A stretch of 20,023 nucleotides of DNA. It comes from Archaeoglobaceae archaeon (GTDB taxonomy: Archaea > Halobacteriota > Archaeoglobi > Archaeoglobales > Archaeoglobaceae). Location: assembly GCA_027066965.1 (NCBI GenBank), contig JAMOMT010000003.1, forward strand, positions 1 to 20,023, read 5' to 3'. The notes under the pieces were generated by a model that saw only the letters and a program-made list of their open reading frames with translations, had not been told where the DNA came from and did no database searches. This document shows, piece by piece, positions 1 to 7,455 of the stretch (positions within the stretch are counted from its first letter, which is position 1; every line of letters starts with the position of its first letter). The position numbers and the translations under genes are program-made.

Positions 1-463
1 GAACGACTTCCATCGGTGAGAAGGCGTGGATGTGTACATCCTTAGACTCCTTTCTTACAGCTCTAAGCAGGGAAACGTAGTACTCCAGTCCCGCATCCGG
101 CATCAACCCGCCCTGCAGGCAAACTTCTGTGCAGCCGAACTCCACAGCCTCTTTGACCTTTTTCCTCACCTCTCCCTCGTCGAGCACGAACCTTTTGCTG
201 TTTCTGAAAGAGCAGAATTTGCACCTGTTCACACAGAAGTCCGTAAAGTTTATGTTCCTGTTCACAACGAATGTAACGATTTCTCCACATGTTTCCTTTC
301 TGAGAGAGTTCGCGAGCTGCATCGTTTCGAAGGGGTTTTTTAGTATAATTCCTGCAACCCTCCTCGAAAGTGCGTAAAGCCATTCGTTGTCTACCAGCTC
401 CTCCGCCCCTCTATCACAGCTATCGATTTCCTCGAGCTCTTCTCTAATGAGACTAACGTGCAT
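1..463 (-). CDS. cofH: CofH, F420 (FO) synthase subunit 2, C-terminus cut by window edge
   Basis: Radical SAM enzyme that, with CofG, builds 7,8-didemethyl-8-hydroxy-5-deazariboflavin (FO), the chromophore of coenzyme F420. CofH joins a tyrosine-derived radical to 5-amino-6-ribitylaminouracil. About 154 N-terminal residues are present; the family is usually near 360, so more than half lies outside the window. The [4Fe-4S] motif is C77-x3-C81-x2-C84 (TDFCVNRCKFCSF), followed by TEVCLQGGL and HIHAFSPMEV, which are typical of CofH/MqnC-type proteins. The ATG at 463 sits inside the end of cofG (11-base overlap, stop TAG at 453-455) and has a GGAGAGGAT ribosome site about 6 bases upstream, so the pair is translationally linked. 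The identity of CofH rather than CofG follows from the first-strand motifs and from the CofG partner upstream. Confidence 0.93.
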   Translation of the reverse strand, partial: MHVSLIREELEEIDSCDRGAEELVDNEWLYALSRRVAGIILKNPFETMQLANSLRKETCGEIVTFVVNRNINFTDFCVNRCKFCSFRNSKRFVLDEGEVRKKVKEAVEFGCTEVCLQGGLMPDAGLEYYVSLLRAVRKESKDVHIHAFSPMEVV

Positions 464-1421
464 GGCGTATCCTCTCCAGCCAGTACTCGACGAGAATTGC
501 TGTCTTCTCCCCATACCACCCCTTTTCTATGAAGTCATCGTAAACTGGCAATCTCTCTTTCAGTGCGATTCCCCTGATAGAGAGCTTTCTTTTAAGGCTC
601 TCGATTTTCGGCCACGGGTTCTCAGGGTTCACGTGGTCTGGAGTTAGGGGAGAAATTCCGCCTAGGTCATTTGCTCCAACTTTAATGAGTGAAATTACCT
701 CATCAATTGAAAAAAGGTTTGGAGGAACCTGAACGTGCGAAAAGAGCTTTTTTGCAAACTCTACGACTCTTTTTACTTCCGACAACTCTACTTTCCTCTC
801 GCCCCTTCCACCTCTCACGAGCACGAGTGGCTGGATAATAACTTCCTGTATGTGTCCGTAGTTCTCGTTTAGGTCTGCAAGAACTTCGAGGGAGTAAAAG
901 CGGTCATACTCTTTTTCGCCAATACCGAGTAGAATACCAGTCGTGAAAGGTATTTTGAGCTTTCCAGCCCTCTCGATAGTCTTTATTCTAACTTCAGGCT
1001 TCTTTCCCGGGCTGCAAAAGTGACACTCGAGCTCGATCGCTTGTTCGAGCATTAAACCCATACTCGCGTTTACGGGCTTGAGTGCTTTCAGCTCATCTTT
1101 ATAAAGAACTCCAGCGTTGGTGTGTGGGAGGAGCCCTTCGGATATGCAGATCAAGCAAGAGTCAACGACGTAATCCAGAAAGCGAGAATAGCCGAGGTTT
1201 TTGAGCTCTTTCCTGAAAGAGGGATAGACGTCGGGTCTCTCTCCAAAAGTAAGAAGTGCTTCACAACAACTTGACGAAAAAGCGCTTTTCGCGAGCTTTC
1301 TAATTTCATCCACCTTCATGATTTCAGTAGAACTTCTCCTGAAATTACAATAAGAGCATTCGTTCCTGCAAGTTCTCGTCAGGGGAAAGAAAGCGTTTTT
1401 CGAGAACGTAACCTCAAGCAT
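453..1421 (-). CDS. cofG: CofG, F420 (FO) synthase subunit 1
   Basis: Radical SAM enzyme that converts the CofH product to the deazaflavin FO. The first residues run MLEVTFSKNAFFPLTRTC, then the cluster motif C18-x3-C22-x2-C25 (TCRNECSYCNF), as in CofG. The chosen start gives 322 residues, the usual size. The frame stays open upstream to 1577, but that extension runs through the tRNA-Ser gene and translates to non-homologous residues, so it is rejected. A TATA-like box at 1446-1454 lies about 29 bases before the ATG and there is no Shine-Dalgarno site, so the message is probably leaderless. It overlaps cofH by 11 bases and the two form an operon. Both genes are expected in an F420-dependent archaeon. 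Confidence 0.95.
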   Translation of the reverse strand: MLEVTFSKNAFFPLTRTCRNECSYCNFRRSSTEIMKVDEIRKLAKSAFSSSCCEALLTFGERPDVYPSFRKELKNLGYSRFLDYVVDSCLICISEGLLPHTNAGVLYKDELKALKPVNASMGLMLEQAIELECHFCSPGKKPEVRIKTIERAGKLKIPFTTGILLGIGEKEYDRFYSLEVLADLNENYGHIQEVIIQPLVLVRGGRGERKVELSEVKRVVEFAKKLFSHVQVPPNLFSIDEVISLIKVGANDLGGISPLTPDHVNPENPWPKIESLKRKLSIRGIALKERLPVYDDFIEKGWYGEKTAILVEYWLERIRHAR

Positions 1422-1445
1422 GACAAGGTTTGCCAGAGCGTAGCG

Positions 1446-1454
1446 TAATAAAAG
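1446..1454 (-). promoter_or_regulatory. TATA-like box of cofG
   Basis: Minus-strand CTTTTATTA, centred about 29 bases upstream of the ATG at 1421 and just downstream of the tRNA-Ser gene. Its spacing fits transcription that begins at or next to the start codon. Confidence 0.5.
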
Positions 1455-1502
1455 TTTGTGGTTTTTGGTCAGCCAAATGCCAAATTGAGAAAGCGTGCAG
1501 AA

Positions 1503-1584
1503 CGCCGGGGGTGGGATTTGAACCCACGCGCCCGAAGGCAGGGGATCTCGAATCCCCCGCAGTCCCTGGCTCTGCAACCCCGGC
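1503..1584 (-). tRNA. tRNA-Ser (anticodon CGA)
   Basis: The minus strand folds as a type II tRNA. The acceptor stem is GCCGGGG (1584-1578) with CCCCGGC (1510-1504), and the discriminator is G at 1503. The D arm is GCAG/CTGC. The anticodon stem GGGGA/TCCCC encloses loop TTCGAGA, which gives anticodon CGA (serine, UCG codons). The variable arm is long with a TTCG turn. The T arm is GTGGG-TTCAAAT-CCCAC. The long variable arm and G73 are serine features. CCA is not encoded (TTC follows). No intron is seen. Confidence 0.96.
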
Positions 1585-1634
1585 CTGTTATATATATTCG
1601 TATCATCCCCGCCGTTACCGGTTGACTCCGAAAA

Positions 1635-1643
1635 CTTAAAAAC
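1635..1643. promoter_or_regulatory. TATA-like box between tRNA-Ser and the 1663 gene
   Basis: Plus-strand CTTAAAAAC is centred 24 bases before the GTG at 1663, which fits a leaderless start. Read on the minus strand the overlapping TTTAAGTTTT is the only box far enough upstream of tRNA-Ser to start a precursor with a leader of about 25 bases, so it may serve both directions. Confidence 0.4.
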
Positions 1644-1662
1644 GTTTTCCGTCGGCTAAGCT

Positions 1663-2148
1663 GTGGTGAGGACAAAATACCTTGCAGTCCTTATTCCCAT
1701 AGCTCTGATAGCTGTAGCGTCTGCGATTCTTCTGATTCACGGGAACTCCACCAGAAACACAACGAAGCACATTAAAGTTGTAAAACCCATTATATCAAGA
1801 GGTAACTTCAGTTTCAAAGTATTGAAAGTTGAGAAAGTCTCCACACTCTCGAGGCTCGTAGAGGCAAAGCTGACGAATCTGGGTGAAGACAAGGAAGGTG
1901 TTAGAGTCGTGCTCGAAGCTTTCTGCGGCAAAGATAAAATAAACCTGAACGGTAAGAGGAGCGTTGTCGTGTGGGTAGGTAGTATGAAGAAAAACAAGAG
2001 CGTCGTGAAGTCATTGAAAATCAGTGTGGGACTTTTCGACGCTTTAAAAATAAAGAACGCCGGAAAGTTGAAACTCGTTCTCAGAGTTCTGTGGAGAAAG
2101 AACGGTAGCGTGTACGAACAGATTTTTACGAAGAGTGTAAACGTCTGA
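1663..2148 (+). CDS. Unknown membrane-anchored extracytoplasmic protein
   Basis: 161 residues, not recognised. Residues 5-26 (YLAVLIPIALIAVASAILLI) form one hydrophobic signal or anchor segment after a basic start. The rest, about residues 38-161, is rich in alternating Val, Leu and Lys with predicted beta strands, has one Cys, and could be an Ig-like or CARDB-like beta sandwich outside the membrane; that fold is a guess from the pattern only. The start is GTG at 1663 (a second GTG follows directly) with a TATA-like box 24 bases upstream. It ends 17 bases from the stop of the convergent propeller gene. No operon partner is apparent. Confidence 0.75.
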   Translation: MVRTKYLAVLIPIALIAVASAILLIHGNSTRNTTKHIKVVKPIISRGNFSFKVLKVEKVSTLSRLVEAKLTNLGEDKEGVRVVLEAFCGKDKINLNGKRSVVVWVGSMKKNKSVVKSLKISVGLFDALKIKNAGKLKLVLRVLWRKNGSVYEQIFTKSVNV

Positions 2149-2165
2149 TAGGATTCCAAATTAAG

Positions 2166-3116
2166 TCAGGGGAGGGGTGCTACTCTCAGCACACCGTCAA
2201 AGTAAACTGCACCAAAGTCGCAAACTCCAATAGGCTTGCCAGAGATCTTCATCTTAGCCCTAACCTTTCCATCTCTGATTCTGAGAACCTTCTCATCTGT
2301 CATCACGTAAAATTCTGAAAAGCTACCGTCCTCGCAGAAAACTGACACGACATTTCCAACCTCCAGCTTCCACAGCCTCTCGGTTCCCGAACCAGAAACT
2401 GACAGAACTTCGAAATTCCATCCGTCGCAGAGGCAGAGGTAATTATCGCAGCAGTAAATTCTCCTGCCACAAAGCTGAAGTACTTCCACCTCACGTTCTC
2501 TGGTAAAATCCTTTTGTTTTCCCATATCCTCTATAAATTCATCCAGACAGAGAAAAACCCTTCCACAGCACTCGCATGCGTCGTTAAAGCTGCGATAAAT
2601 TTCCACCTTCTTTCCTTCATTCCTACCAAACACTACAGCCCTCTTTTCCGTCAGCACGACGGTAAGCTCGTTCGAAGAAACTTTTCGCACGTCCTCTTCG
2701 AATCTGTACTCGAAAAGTCTCTCCCTGTCGAAAGTGTATGCGTAAACGTAGTCGTGCATGAACCTTGTCGCAGCACTCACGAATCCCTTCCCAACCGAGA
2801 CGCTGATGACATCCTCAGGTCTCCAACCTAAGCTCGCTATCGTTGCAAACTGATGCTCCCAGAGTTTCTTTCCACTGCTCTCCATCAAGTACAGCTTACC
2901 GTCCATGAAGTTCGTCCCAACAGCTATAGTGTCGCCTTTCGCGTCAAGAGCCGAGATTTTGACGTCAGTATAAGGGTCTCTGTAGAATGTCGTTACGAAC
3001 TTTTTCTTCCACCTCATTCCGTCCGCGTCTATGCAGTAGAGAGAGTTCCCACTCGCTATGACAGCGTAGCCATCTCCAAAAGCCGAGAGTTCCGGCACTA
3101 GGTCGTAAGTCTGCAT
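2166..3116 (-). CDS. Cysteine-rich beta-propeller-like (PQQ/WD-type repeat) protein
   Basis: 316 residues of unknown function. Repeating short strand patterns such as GNSLYCIDADG, DGKLYLMESSGKKLWEH, DYVYAYTFDRERLFEY and DEKVLRIRDGKV resemble the blades of PQQ-like or WD40-like propellers, in which a strand ends in W or Y plus a basic or acidic turn. No signal peptide or membrane segment is visible, so it is probably cytoplasmic. It has 12 cysteines (28, 181, 183, 184, 190, 216, 222, 223, 228, 230, 261, 299); nine lie between 181 and 230, including paired CC at 183-184 and 222-223, suggesting a metal site or disulfides. GAGGTGG at 3121-3127 is a ribosome site for the ATG at 3116. It lies 78 bases downstream of yeiH on the same strand, separated by T-tracts. 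Confidence 0.8.
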   Translation of the reverse strand: MQTYDLVPELSAFGDGYAVIASGNSLYCIDADGMRWKKKFVTTFYRDPYTDVKISALDAKGDTIAVGTNFMDGKLYLMESSGKKLWEHQFATIASLGWRPEDVISVSVGKGFVSAATRFMHDYVYAYTFDRERLFEYRFEEDVRKVSSNELTVVLTEKRAVVFGRNEGKKVEIYRSFNDACECCGRVFLCLDEFIEDMGKQKDFTREREVEVLQLCGRRIYCCDNYLCLCDGWNFEVLSVSGSGTERLWKLEVGNVVSVFCEDGSFSEFYVMTDEKVLRIRDGKVRAKMKISGKPIGVCDFGAVYFDGVLRVAPLP

Positions 3117-3137
3117 AGCTCCACCTCTTTTTTATTA

Positions 3138-3153
3138 AACTACAACAGTAGTT
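3138..3153. repeat. Short inverted repeat upstream of the propeller gene
   Basis: Arms AACTAC (3138-3143) and GTAGTT (3148-3153) around AACA, 22 bases upstream of the propeller start codon. It lies where a regulator could act on that gene, but it is short and could be chance. Confidence 0.35.
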
Positions 3154-3159
3154 AAGTCC

Positions 3160-3178
3160 AAAAAATAAAATTAAAAAA
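3160..3178 (-). terminator. T-tract terminator after yeiH
   Basis: Minus-strand runs of T (TTTTTTAATTTTATTTTTT) 17-35 bases after the yeiH stop. Oligo-T without a strong hairpin is the usual archaeal termination signal. Confidence 0.5.
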
Positions 3179-3194
3179 CTTAAATTAAAACTGG

Positions 3195-4589
3195 TTAACC
3201 AAGCGTTCCAATGCTCGACCAGTACCAGCCAAGGATGTATACGGATATTATGAAGCCAAGCACAGCGTTCACTATTGCTCCGGAGCTGAAAGCTATCCAC
3301 GGCTTCTTACCGGTAGCTGCGAGCTCTCTGAACCTCGTCGTGAGGCCTATGCTGAAGAACGTGAATATAAACGTCCACGTCCTCATCGTCTTTATCGGGC
3401 CTATAAGCAGTGGTTTCATCTGGTGCAGGTAGACGTCAAGCGGAACTCCAGCAGTTATCGCAGTCATCACCAGAGATGCAACGAAGAAACCGAGGACGAA
3501 CTTTGGAAACCTCCACCAGATCTCCATGGCAGACGGCTTATGTCCGGTCTCTGCGACCTCCCACTTAGTCGTTGCAATTATCGCCATTACAAATGCCCAG
3601 AGACCGATCCACATGTCTCTGCCTATAACCTTCATCAGTGTGAATGCCCAGATCGCTATGTCCGCTCCGAAGCCGTACTTTGCCTGGTACATAAGTCCAT
3701 ACTGCATCGCAGCTGCGAAGCCCGCTGCGTCCGCGAACTCCGAAGTTCCGACCCATGCTCCAACGATTCCCGGGTGGAGGTTCAATGTCCATCCGACGTA
3801 TGGTATCAGGAAGATCATTATAATTGCCCAGACTATGACACAAGTAATACCCATAGCAACGTGCTCCTTCTTCGCTCTTACCGCTGCTGCCATCGCTATC
3901 GACGCTGAAACTCCACAAACTGCTCCTCCAGCTCCAAGCACAGCGGCAAACCTTTTGTCAAGGTCGAGAATCTTCGTACCAACGAAGTATATCGTCACGA
4001 ATGTCGTAACAGCGATGGTTGTTGCCTGTGCAAAAGCAACCGGTCCTGCATAGACTATTAGCATGAACGGCAGCGTTGCTCCAAGCAGGACGATACCTGT
4101 CTTGATATAGTACTCGACTCTGAACCCCGCGTCCATCCACCTCGGCAGCTTTACAAGGTTTCCTATTATCAGTCCCACAATCAGTGCAAATAGAGGTGCT
4201 TCGAGGTTGTAGTGGTGAGCCGTTTCGTTCGCAGAGAATATTGCTATCAGCACCGAGAAAACGTAGACAAATACGAACGACGGAACGAACTCGCTTGGTT
4301 TGAAGCCGAGTATAGCACTACTGATAGTGAACACCACGAACCAGAAGGCGAAGTTAGCAAGGTACCATATGCCGTGTTGCTGGAAGTGCTGTGCGAGCTT
4401 CGCCCACCCCTCGGGAGTGAAGCTCCACTTTGGTGGATACACTGCAAGTGGTTTGAGCGTCGAGCCGTTGAAATACAGTATAGCCGCTAGAGCAATTATT
4501 AGAAACGCTATCCACACTGCCCACCAGTCCTCTGTTTTCCACAGCGTCTGTATGCCCCTCACTACCTCCACTTTTTCGTCATCTGACAT
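3195..4589 (-). CDS. YeiH/UPF0324 family putative sulfate (anion) exporter
   Basis: 464-residue integral membrane protein of the UPF0324 (YeiH, PSE) family. The family core is visible from about residue 125: APLFALIVGLIIGNL, YYIKTGIVLLGATLPF, then GAGGAVCGVSASIAMAAAVRA near 218-240, where the GA(G)xAxCG(x)SA segment is diagnostic. Bacterial YeiH proteins are about 350 residues; this one has an extra N-terminal stretch of about 110 residues with three more predicted membrane segments (about 22-40, 75-95, 100-118), as in other archaeal members. The substrate is not proven for the family; sulfate or organic sulfonate export has been proposed. A strong ribosome site GGAGGTGA (4596-4603) precedes the ATG by 6 bases, so this gene has a leader. 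Its upstream gap holds the TGTCAG repeats, and the next gene upstream is the sensor-regulator at 4784. Confidence 0.88.
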   Translation of the reverse strand: MSDDEKVEVVRGIQTLWKTEDWWAVWIAFLIIALAAILYFNGSTLKPLAVYPPKWSFTPEGWAKLAQHFQQHGIWYLANFAFWFVVFTISSAILGFKPSEFVPSFVFVYVFSVLIAIFSANETAHHYNLEAPLFALIVGLIIGNLVKLPRWMDAGFRVEYYIKTGIVLLGATLPFMLIVYAGPVAFAQATTIAVTTFVTIYFVGTKILDLDKRFAAVLGAGGAVCGVSASIAMAAAVRAKKEHVAMGITCVIVWAIIMIFLIPYVGWTLNLHPGIVGAWVGTSEFADAAGFAAAMQYGLMYQAKYGFGADIAIWAFTLMKVIGRDMWIGLWAFVMAIIATTKWEVAETGHKPSAMEIWWRFPKFVLGFFVASLVMTAITAGVPLDVYLHQMKPLLIGPIKTMRTWTFIFTFFSIGLTTRFRELAATGKKPWIAFSSGAIVNAVLGFIISVYILGWYWSSIGTLG

Positions 4590-4621
4590 CCTTTTTCACC
4601 TCCGCTGTTTGATACTCTGAC

Positions 4622-4670
4622 TGTCATCCAATATGCCAATGTTGTCAGAAAAGCTGTCAGACACTGTCAG
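4622..4670. repeat. Spaced TGTCAG repeats, candidate operator of yeiH
   Basis: TGTCAT at 4622-4627, then TGTCAG at 4643-4648, 4655-4660 and 4665-4670: four near-identical hexamers in one direction at offsets of 21, 12 and 10 bases, close to whole helical turns. TGACTGTCA at 4618-4626 is also a small inverted repeat. They bracket the likely yeiH TATA element (minus-strand CATATTGG, 4628-4635), placed so that a bound regulator could block or help transcription factors. Confidence 0.5.
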
Positions 4671-4783
4671 CTAATTCGCAGTAGATTGCAGAAGTTGTAA
4701 AATACAAAATAAAGGGTCGATCAGTATAACAGCAGATTTTAGGATAAATCAACAAACGAGTTTTAAGTGTCCGAAGAAACAGG

Positions 4784-6910
4784 TTAAACGAACTCTAGCT
4801 CGTAGTTTTCGGAGAAGAGCTCTCTCCCCTTCTGCGTCAGCGTGACGACCTTGTATCTGCCATCCTTCACAACCTTAACAAGTCCCATGCTTTCGAGCTG
4901 TCTAACGTACTTCTTGACTGTGTTCCTAGAGATCTTGAAAACGTCCATCAGCTCGGCAAAGCTCACACTCTCCCCAACCCTGTTCTGCATGTAAACGTGC
5001 CTGAGTATCTCGTAGCACTTAGCTGGCATTGTGTGTTGGGTCGGCTTCGCTTTGACGAGATCGCACTCTTTGCTCAGAGCCTTGAGCTCCTTATCACCCA
5101 CGACTTCCGGATCGAGGCACAACACCACTACTCCCTTCCCGAGAACATATAGCGAGTCTCTCAGCTGCTGAACAAACCTGAGTGTCGCGTCGAATCCCTT
5201 CTTGGAGATCAGGTAGTCGAGCTCAAGCAGAACCACGTTGTTCCATCCCGGAGTGCTTATTATAGCCCTCTCTATATCCCTAAAGTCCAAGACAAACATC
5301 TTGCCCTTCCTGTCCGAAAGCCTGAGATTTCTCGCACCTCTAACCTCTACGTACCTCGAAATTACTAGTGCGTTGCACCCGCACTTCACGAAGTCCTCCA
5401 CTATATCAACGGCAAGGCTCCTGTCCGTGACGAGGTAGAGCTTTCCTTTTTCGAGGTCGTACTTGAGAACTCTCCTGAGCATCCTGCTTTCAGCCTCAAC
5501 CTTTGCAGTTATATCTCTCGCTATTACAGAAAACCCCCCTATACTGTCTCCGTTGTAGAGTGGTGAGATTGTAACCTCTACGCTGAATAAATCCCCGTTT
5601 CTGTTCAACCTCCTCGTCTCGTAAGTCATGGAGGTTATTCCATCGAAGAGTTTTCTCAGTATGAGTTCGGTTTCCCCCTTAAGCTCCTCCGGCAGTAGTT
5701 CGTCGGCGTGCATACCTATCGCTTCTTCCTTTCTCCAGCCGAAAAGTTTCTCCGCAGTTCTGTTCCAGCTTGTTATCTTCCCCGAAAGGTCTACTGAATA
5801 GATTGCGTCGCTCGAGTTTTCCACTATGTTTGCAAGGTACTCCAACTCCTTCCTGCTCTTCAGCAGTTCTGCCGTTCTCTCTTCGAGCTGTTCGTACGCC
5901 TTTCTCAGTTTCTCCTCTGCCTCCTTCCTAAGAGTTACGTCCCTCGCTATCGCTGCAAAGGAGTTTCCAACTCTCGTTAAAGTTACTTCCACCCTCACCT
6001 TATCCCCGTTAGCCCTGATTCCGTAGCTTTCAAACCTCGCACTCCCTCCATCCCTAACGAGCTTAAGCTTCTCCTCCCAAAGCTTCCACTGCGACTTTGG
6101 GATTATAGTTGTGTAGTGCTTCCCTAAGACATCTTTGCTTTTGAAGCCAAAAGTTATCTCAGCCCCCTTGTTCCAGTTCGTAATTTTACCAGATAGATCA
6201 AAGGACACTACCGCATCCACAACATTTTCGACTATGCTCGCAAGGAAGCTCATCCTCTCCTCTACCCTCTTCCTGTGAGTTACGTCCCTGCAAACGGCTC
6301 TGTAACCCGAAACGCTTCCCTTCCTGAACTGTCTGAAAGATACTTCCGCAACAACACTCCTACCATCTTTAGCGAGAAAAACGAGCTCAACTCTCGATTC
6401 TGGAATTCCCCCCAACTTTTGAGATAGAAACTCGTTTATGTTCCTACCAACTACCTCCTCCACCTCGTAGCCGAGCAAGTCCTTCACTTTTCCGCTCGAA
6501 TACGTGAAGTTCAGCTCTTCGTCAAGTTCGAAAACCCAGTCGTTAATGTCCTCCACGAGGTTTCGATACCTCTCTTCACTCTTCTTTATCTCTTCCTTCT
6601 GCCTGAACAGAACCCTGACCATGTAGTTGAAGGAGTTTGCAAGTTCCTCAAGCTCGTCTCCCGTGGCAACAGTGACTGTTGTCATCTCACCCTCCATCAG
6701 CTTCTCAAAGCCGCTCATCAGCTCCTTTACGGGCCTAGTAATAGTTCCCGCGACGAAAAAAGAAATTCCAGCGATGATTATGAACGTGTAAATGACGTAA
6801 ACGATGATTGCCCCCGAAGGTGCCTGAAACGACGCGAGGAACAAGACGAGAGAGAGAAGCGATATGAACATCGATATAGCTACTATCTTAGCAAAGATGG
6901 GAACTCTCAT
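4784..6910 (-). CDS. Membrane PAS sensor with HAMP, three PAS, DUF835 and winged-helix domains
   Basis: 708 residues. Order by eye: membrane segments at about 8-28 and 34-57 with almost no outside loop; HAMP about 57-105; PAS1 about 112-215; PAS2 about 222-328; a coiled coil about 330-358; PAS3 about 359-470; DUF835 about 485-620 (LYLVTDRSLAVDIVEDFV, ...VVLLELDYLISKKGF); winged helix-turn-helix about 627-705 (FAELMDVFKISRNTVKKYVR is the helix-turn-helix). Each PAS ends in the S-box RDVT/RDIT. No histidine-kinase H-box, N-box or G-box is present, so it cannot act as a normal sensor kinase. The DNA-binding end suggests a membrane-bound one-component regulator sensing cytoplasmic or redox cues through PAS. 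Start ATG at 6910 has TTAAAAAA-type box about 29 bases upstream. The neighbour yeiH is the natural candidate target. Confidence 0.88.
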   Translation of the reverse strand: MRVPIFAKIVAISMFISLLSLVLFLASFQAPSGAIIVYVIYTFIIIAGISFFVAGTITRPVKELMSGFEKLMEGEMTTVTVATGDELEELANSFNYMVRVLFRQKEEIKKSEERYRNLVEDINDWVFELDEELNFTYSSGKVKDLLGYEVEEVVGRNINEFLSQKLGGIPESRVELVFLAKDGRSVVAEVSFRQFRKGSVSGYRAVCRDVTHRKRVEERMSFLASIVENVVDAVVSFDLSGKITNWNKGAEITFGFKSKDVLGKHYTTIIPKSQWKLWEEKLKLVRDGGSARFESYGIRANGDKVRVEVTLTRVGNSFAAIARDVTLRKEAEEKLRKAYEQLEERTAELLKSRKELEYLANIVENSSDAIYSVDLSGKITSWNRTAEKLFGWRKEEAIGMHADELLPEELKGETELILRKLFDGITSMTYETRRLNRNGDLFSVEVTISPLYNGDSIGGFSVIARDITAKVEAESRMLRRVLKYDLEKGKLYLVTDRSLAVDIVEDFVKCGCNALVISRYVEVRGARNLRLSDRKGKMFVLDFRDIERAIISTPGWNNVVLLELDYLISKKGFDATLRFVQQLRDSLYVLGKGVVVLCLDPEVVGDKELKALSKECDLVKAKPTQHTMPAKCYEILRHVYMQNRVGESVSFAELMDVFKISRNTVKKYVRQLESMGLVKVVKDGRYKVVTLTQKGRELFSENYELEFV

Positions 6911-6934
6911 TAACTGTTTTATTTGGAAACAACT

Positions 6935-6943
6935 CTTAAAAAA
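6935..6943 (-). promoter_or_regulatory. TATA-like box of the PAS sensor gene
   Basis: Minus-strand TTTTTTAAG centred about 29 bases before the ATG at 6910; no Shine-Dalgarno site is seen, which fits a leaderless or nearly leaderless message. Confidence 0.4.
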
Positions 6944-6967
6944 TCTGATGGGTTAAAAATTAAACCC

Positions 6968-7327
6968 TCAGTGGGTCCACTCAACTATCCTAATTTCGAT
7001 TCCCTTCGCCTTGCCGCACTTCTTCGCCGTGGCAACTACGGCTTTCTTTATCTCTTCAGCATTTGGGCAGGGAAAAGCTTCGCCCACGGGATATCCCCTG
7101 CTTATGCAGGACGAAAGGACTATCGTGTCTGCTCCTCTGTTCACGAGAGTTCTAACTTTCGAAGAAACTTTCTTACCCGGACAACCACCACAGGTCATAA
7201 CTCCAACTAGTTCAATTTCTTCCTCAACTCCCTCGAAAGCTCCAGTCTTCTCCTTCATCGCCTTCAGGCAGGAAGCTGCCGGACAGAAGTCGGCCACTAT
7301 TTCGCACCTTATCAGTCCAACCTTCAT
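6968..7327 (-). CDS. CGGC-domain (putative metal-binding) small protein
   Basis: 119 residues with the chosen start. It contains GVMTCGGCPGKK (Cys 46 and 49), which defines the CGGC domain family of unknown biochemical function, and eight cysteines in all (8, 15, 20, 46, 49, 74, 87, 104); the N-terminal IRCEIVADFCPAASC resembles the family's first Cys cluster. Metal binding is inferred from the cysteines, not shown. The frame extends to a TTG at 7348, but the ATG at 7327 (MKVGLIRCE) matches the usual family start and has a TATA-like box 24-25 bases upstream. It lies 57 bases upstream of the PAS sensor on the same strand and is divergent from the TauE permease. Confidence 0.85.
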   Translation of the reverse strand: MKVGLIRCEIVADFCPAASCLKAMKEKTGAFEGVEEEIELVGVMTCGGCPGKKVSSKVRTLVNRGADTIVLSSCISRGYPVGEAFPCPNAEEIKKAVVATAKKCGKAKGIEIRIVEWTH

Positions 7328-7346
7328 GTTCGGGTTTCGTTTGTTC

Positions 7347-7356
7347 AATTTATCAA
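7347..7356 (-). promoter_or_regulatory. TATA-like box of the CGGC gene
   Basis: Minus-strand TTGATAAATT centred 24-25 bases before the ATG at 7327, which supports that start over the upstream TTG (the TTG at 7348 lies inside the box). Confidence 0.45.
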
Positions 7357-7455
7357 TTTTTGGATTATGTTGGTAAAACCTAATTTTTGGTTAATTTTTA
7401 AACGAAACTAATTAATACTGTATTAAATTTCAACAAAACTGAGGTGATGTAGTTA

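Noticed and set aside
1422..1577. N-terminal extension of cofG through the tRNA-Ser gene
   Set aside because: The added residues are translation of the tRNA sequence and of its upstream flank; the family start at 1421 with a TATA-like box before it is better supported.
3423..4053. Long plus-strand frames opposite yeiH
   Set aside because: They are shadows of the membrane protein gene; their residues (many C, H, R) and lack of start signals do not fit a real gene.
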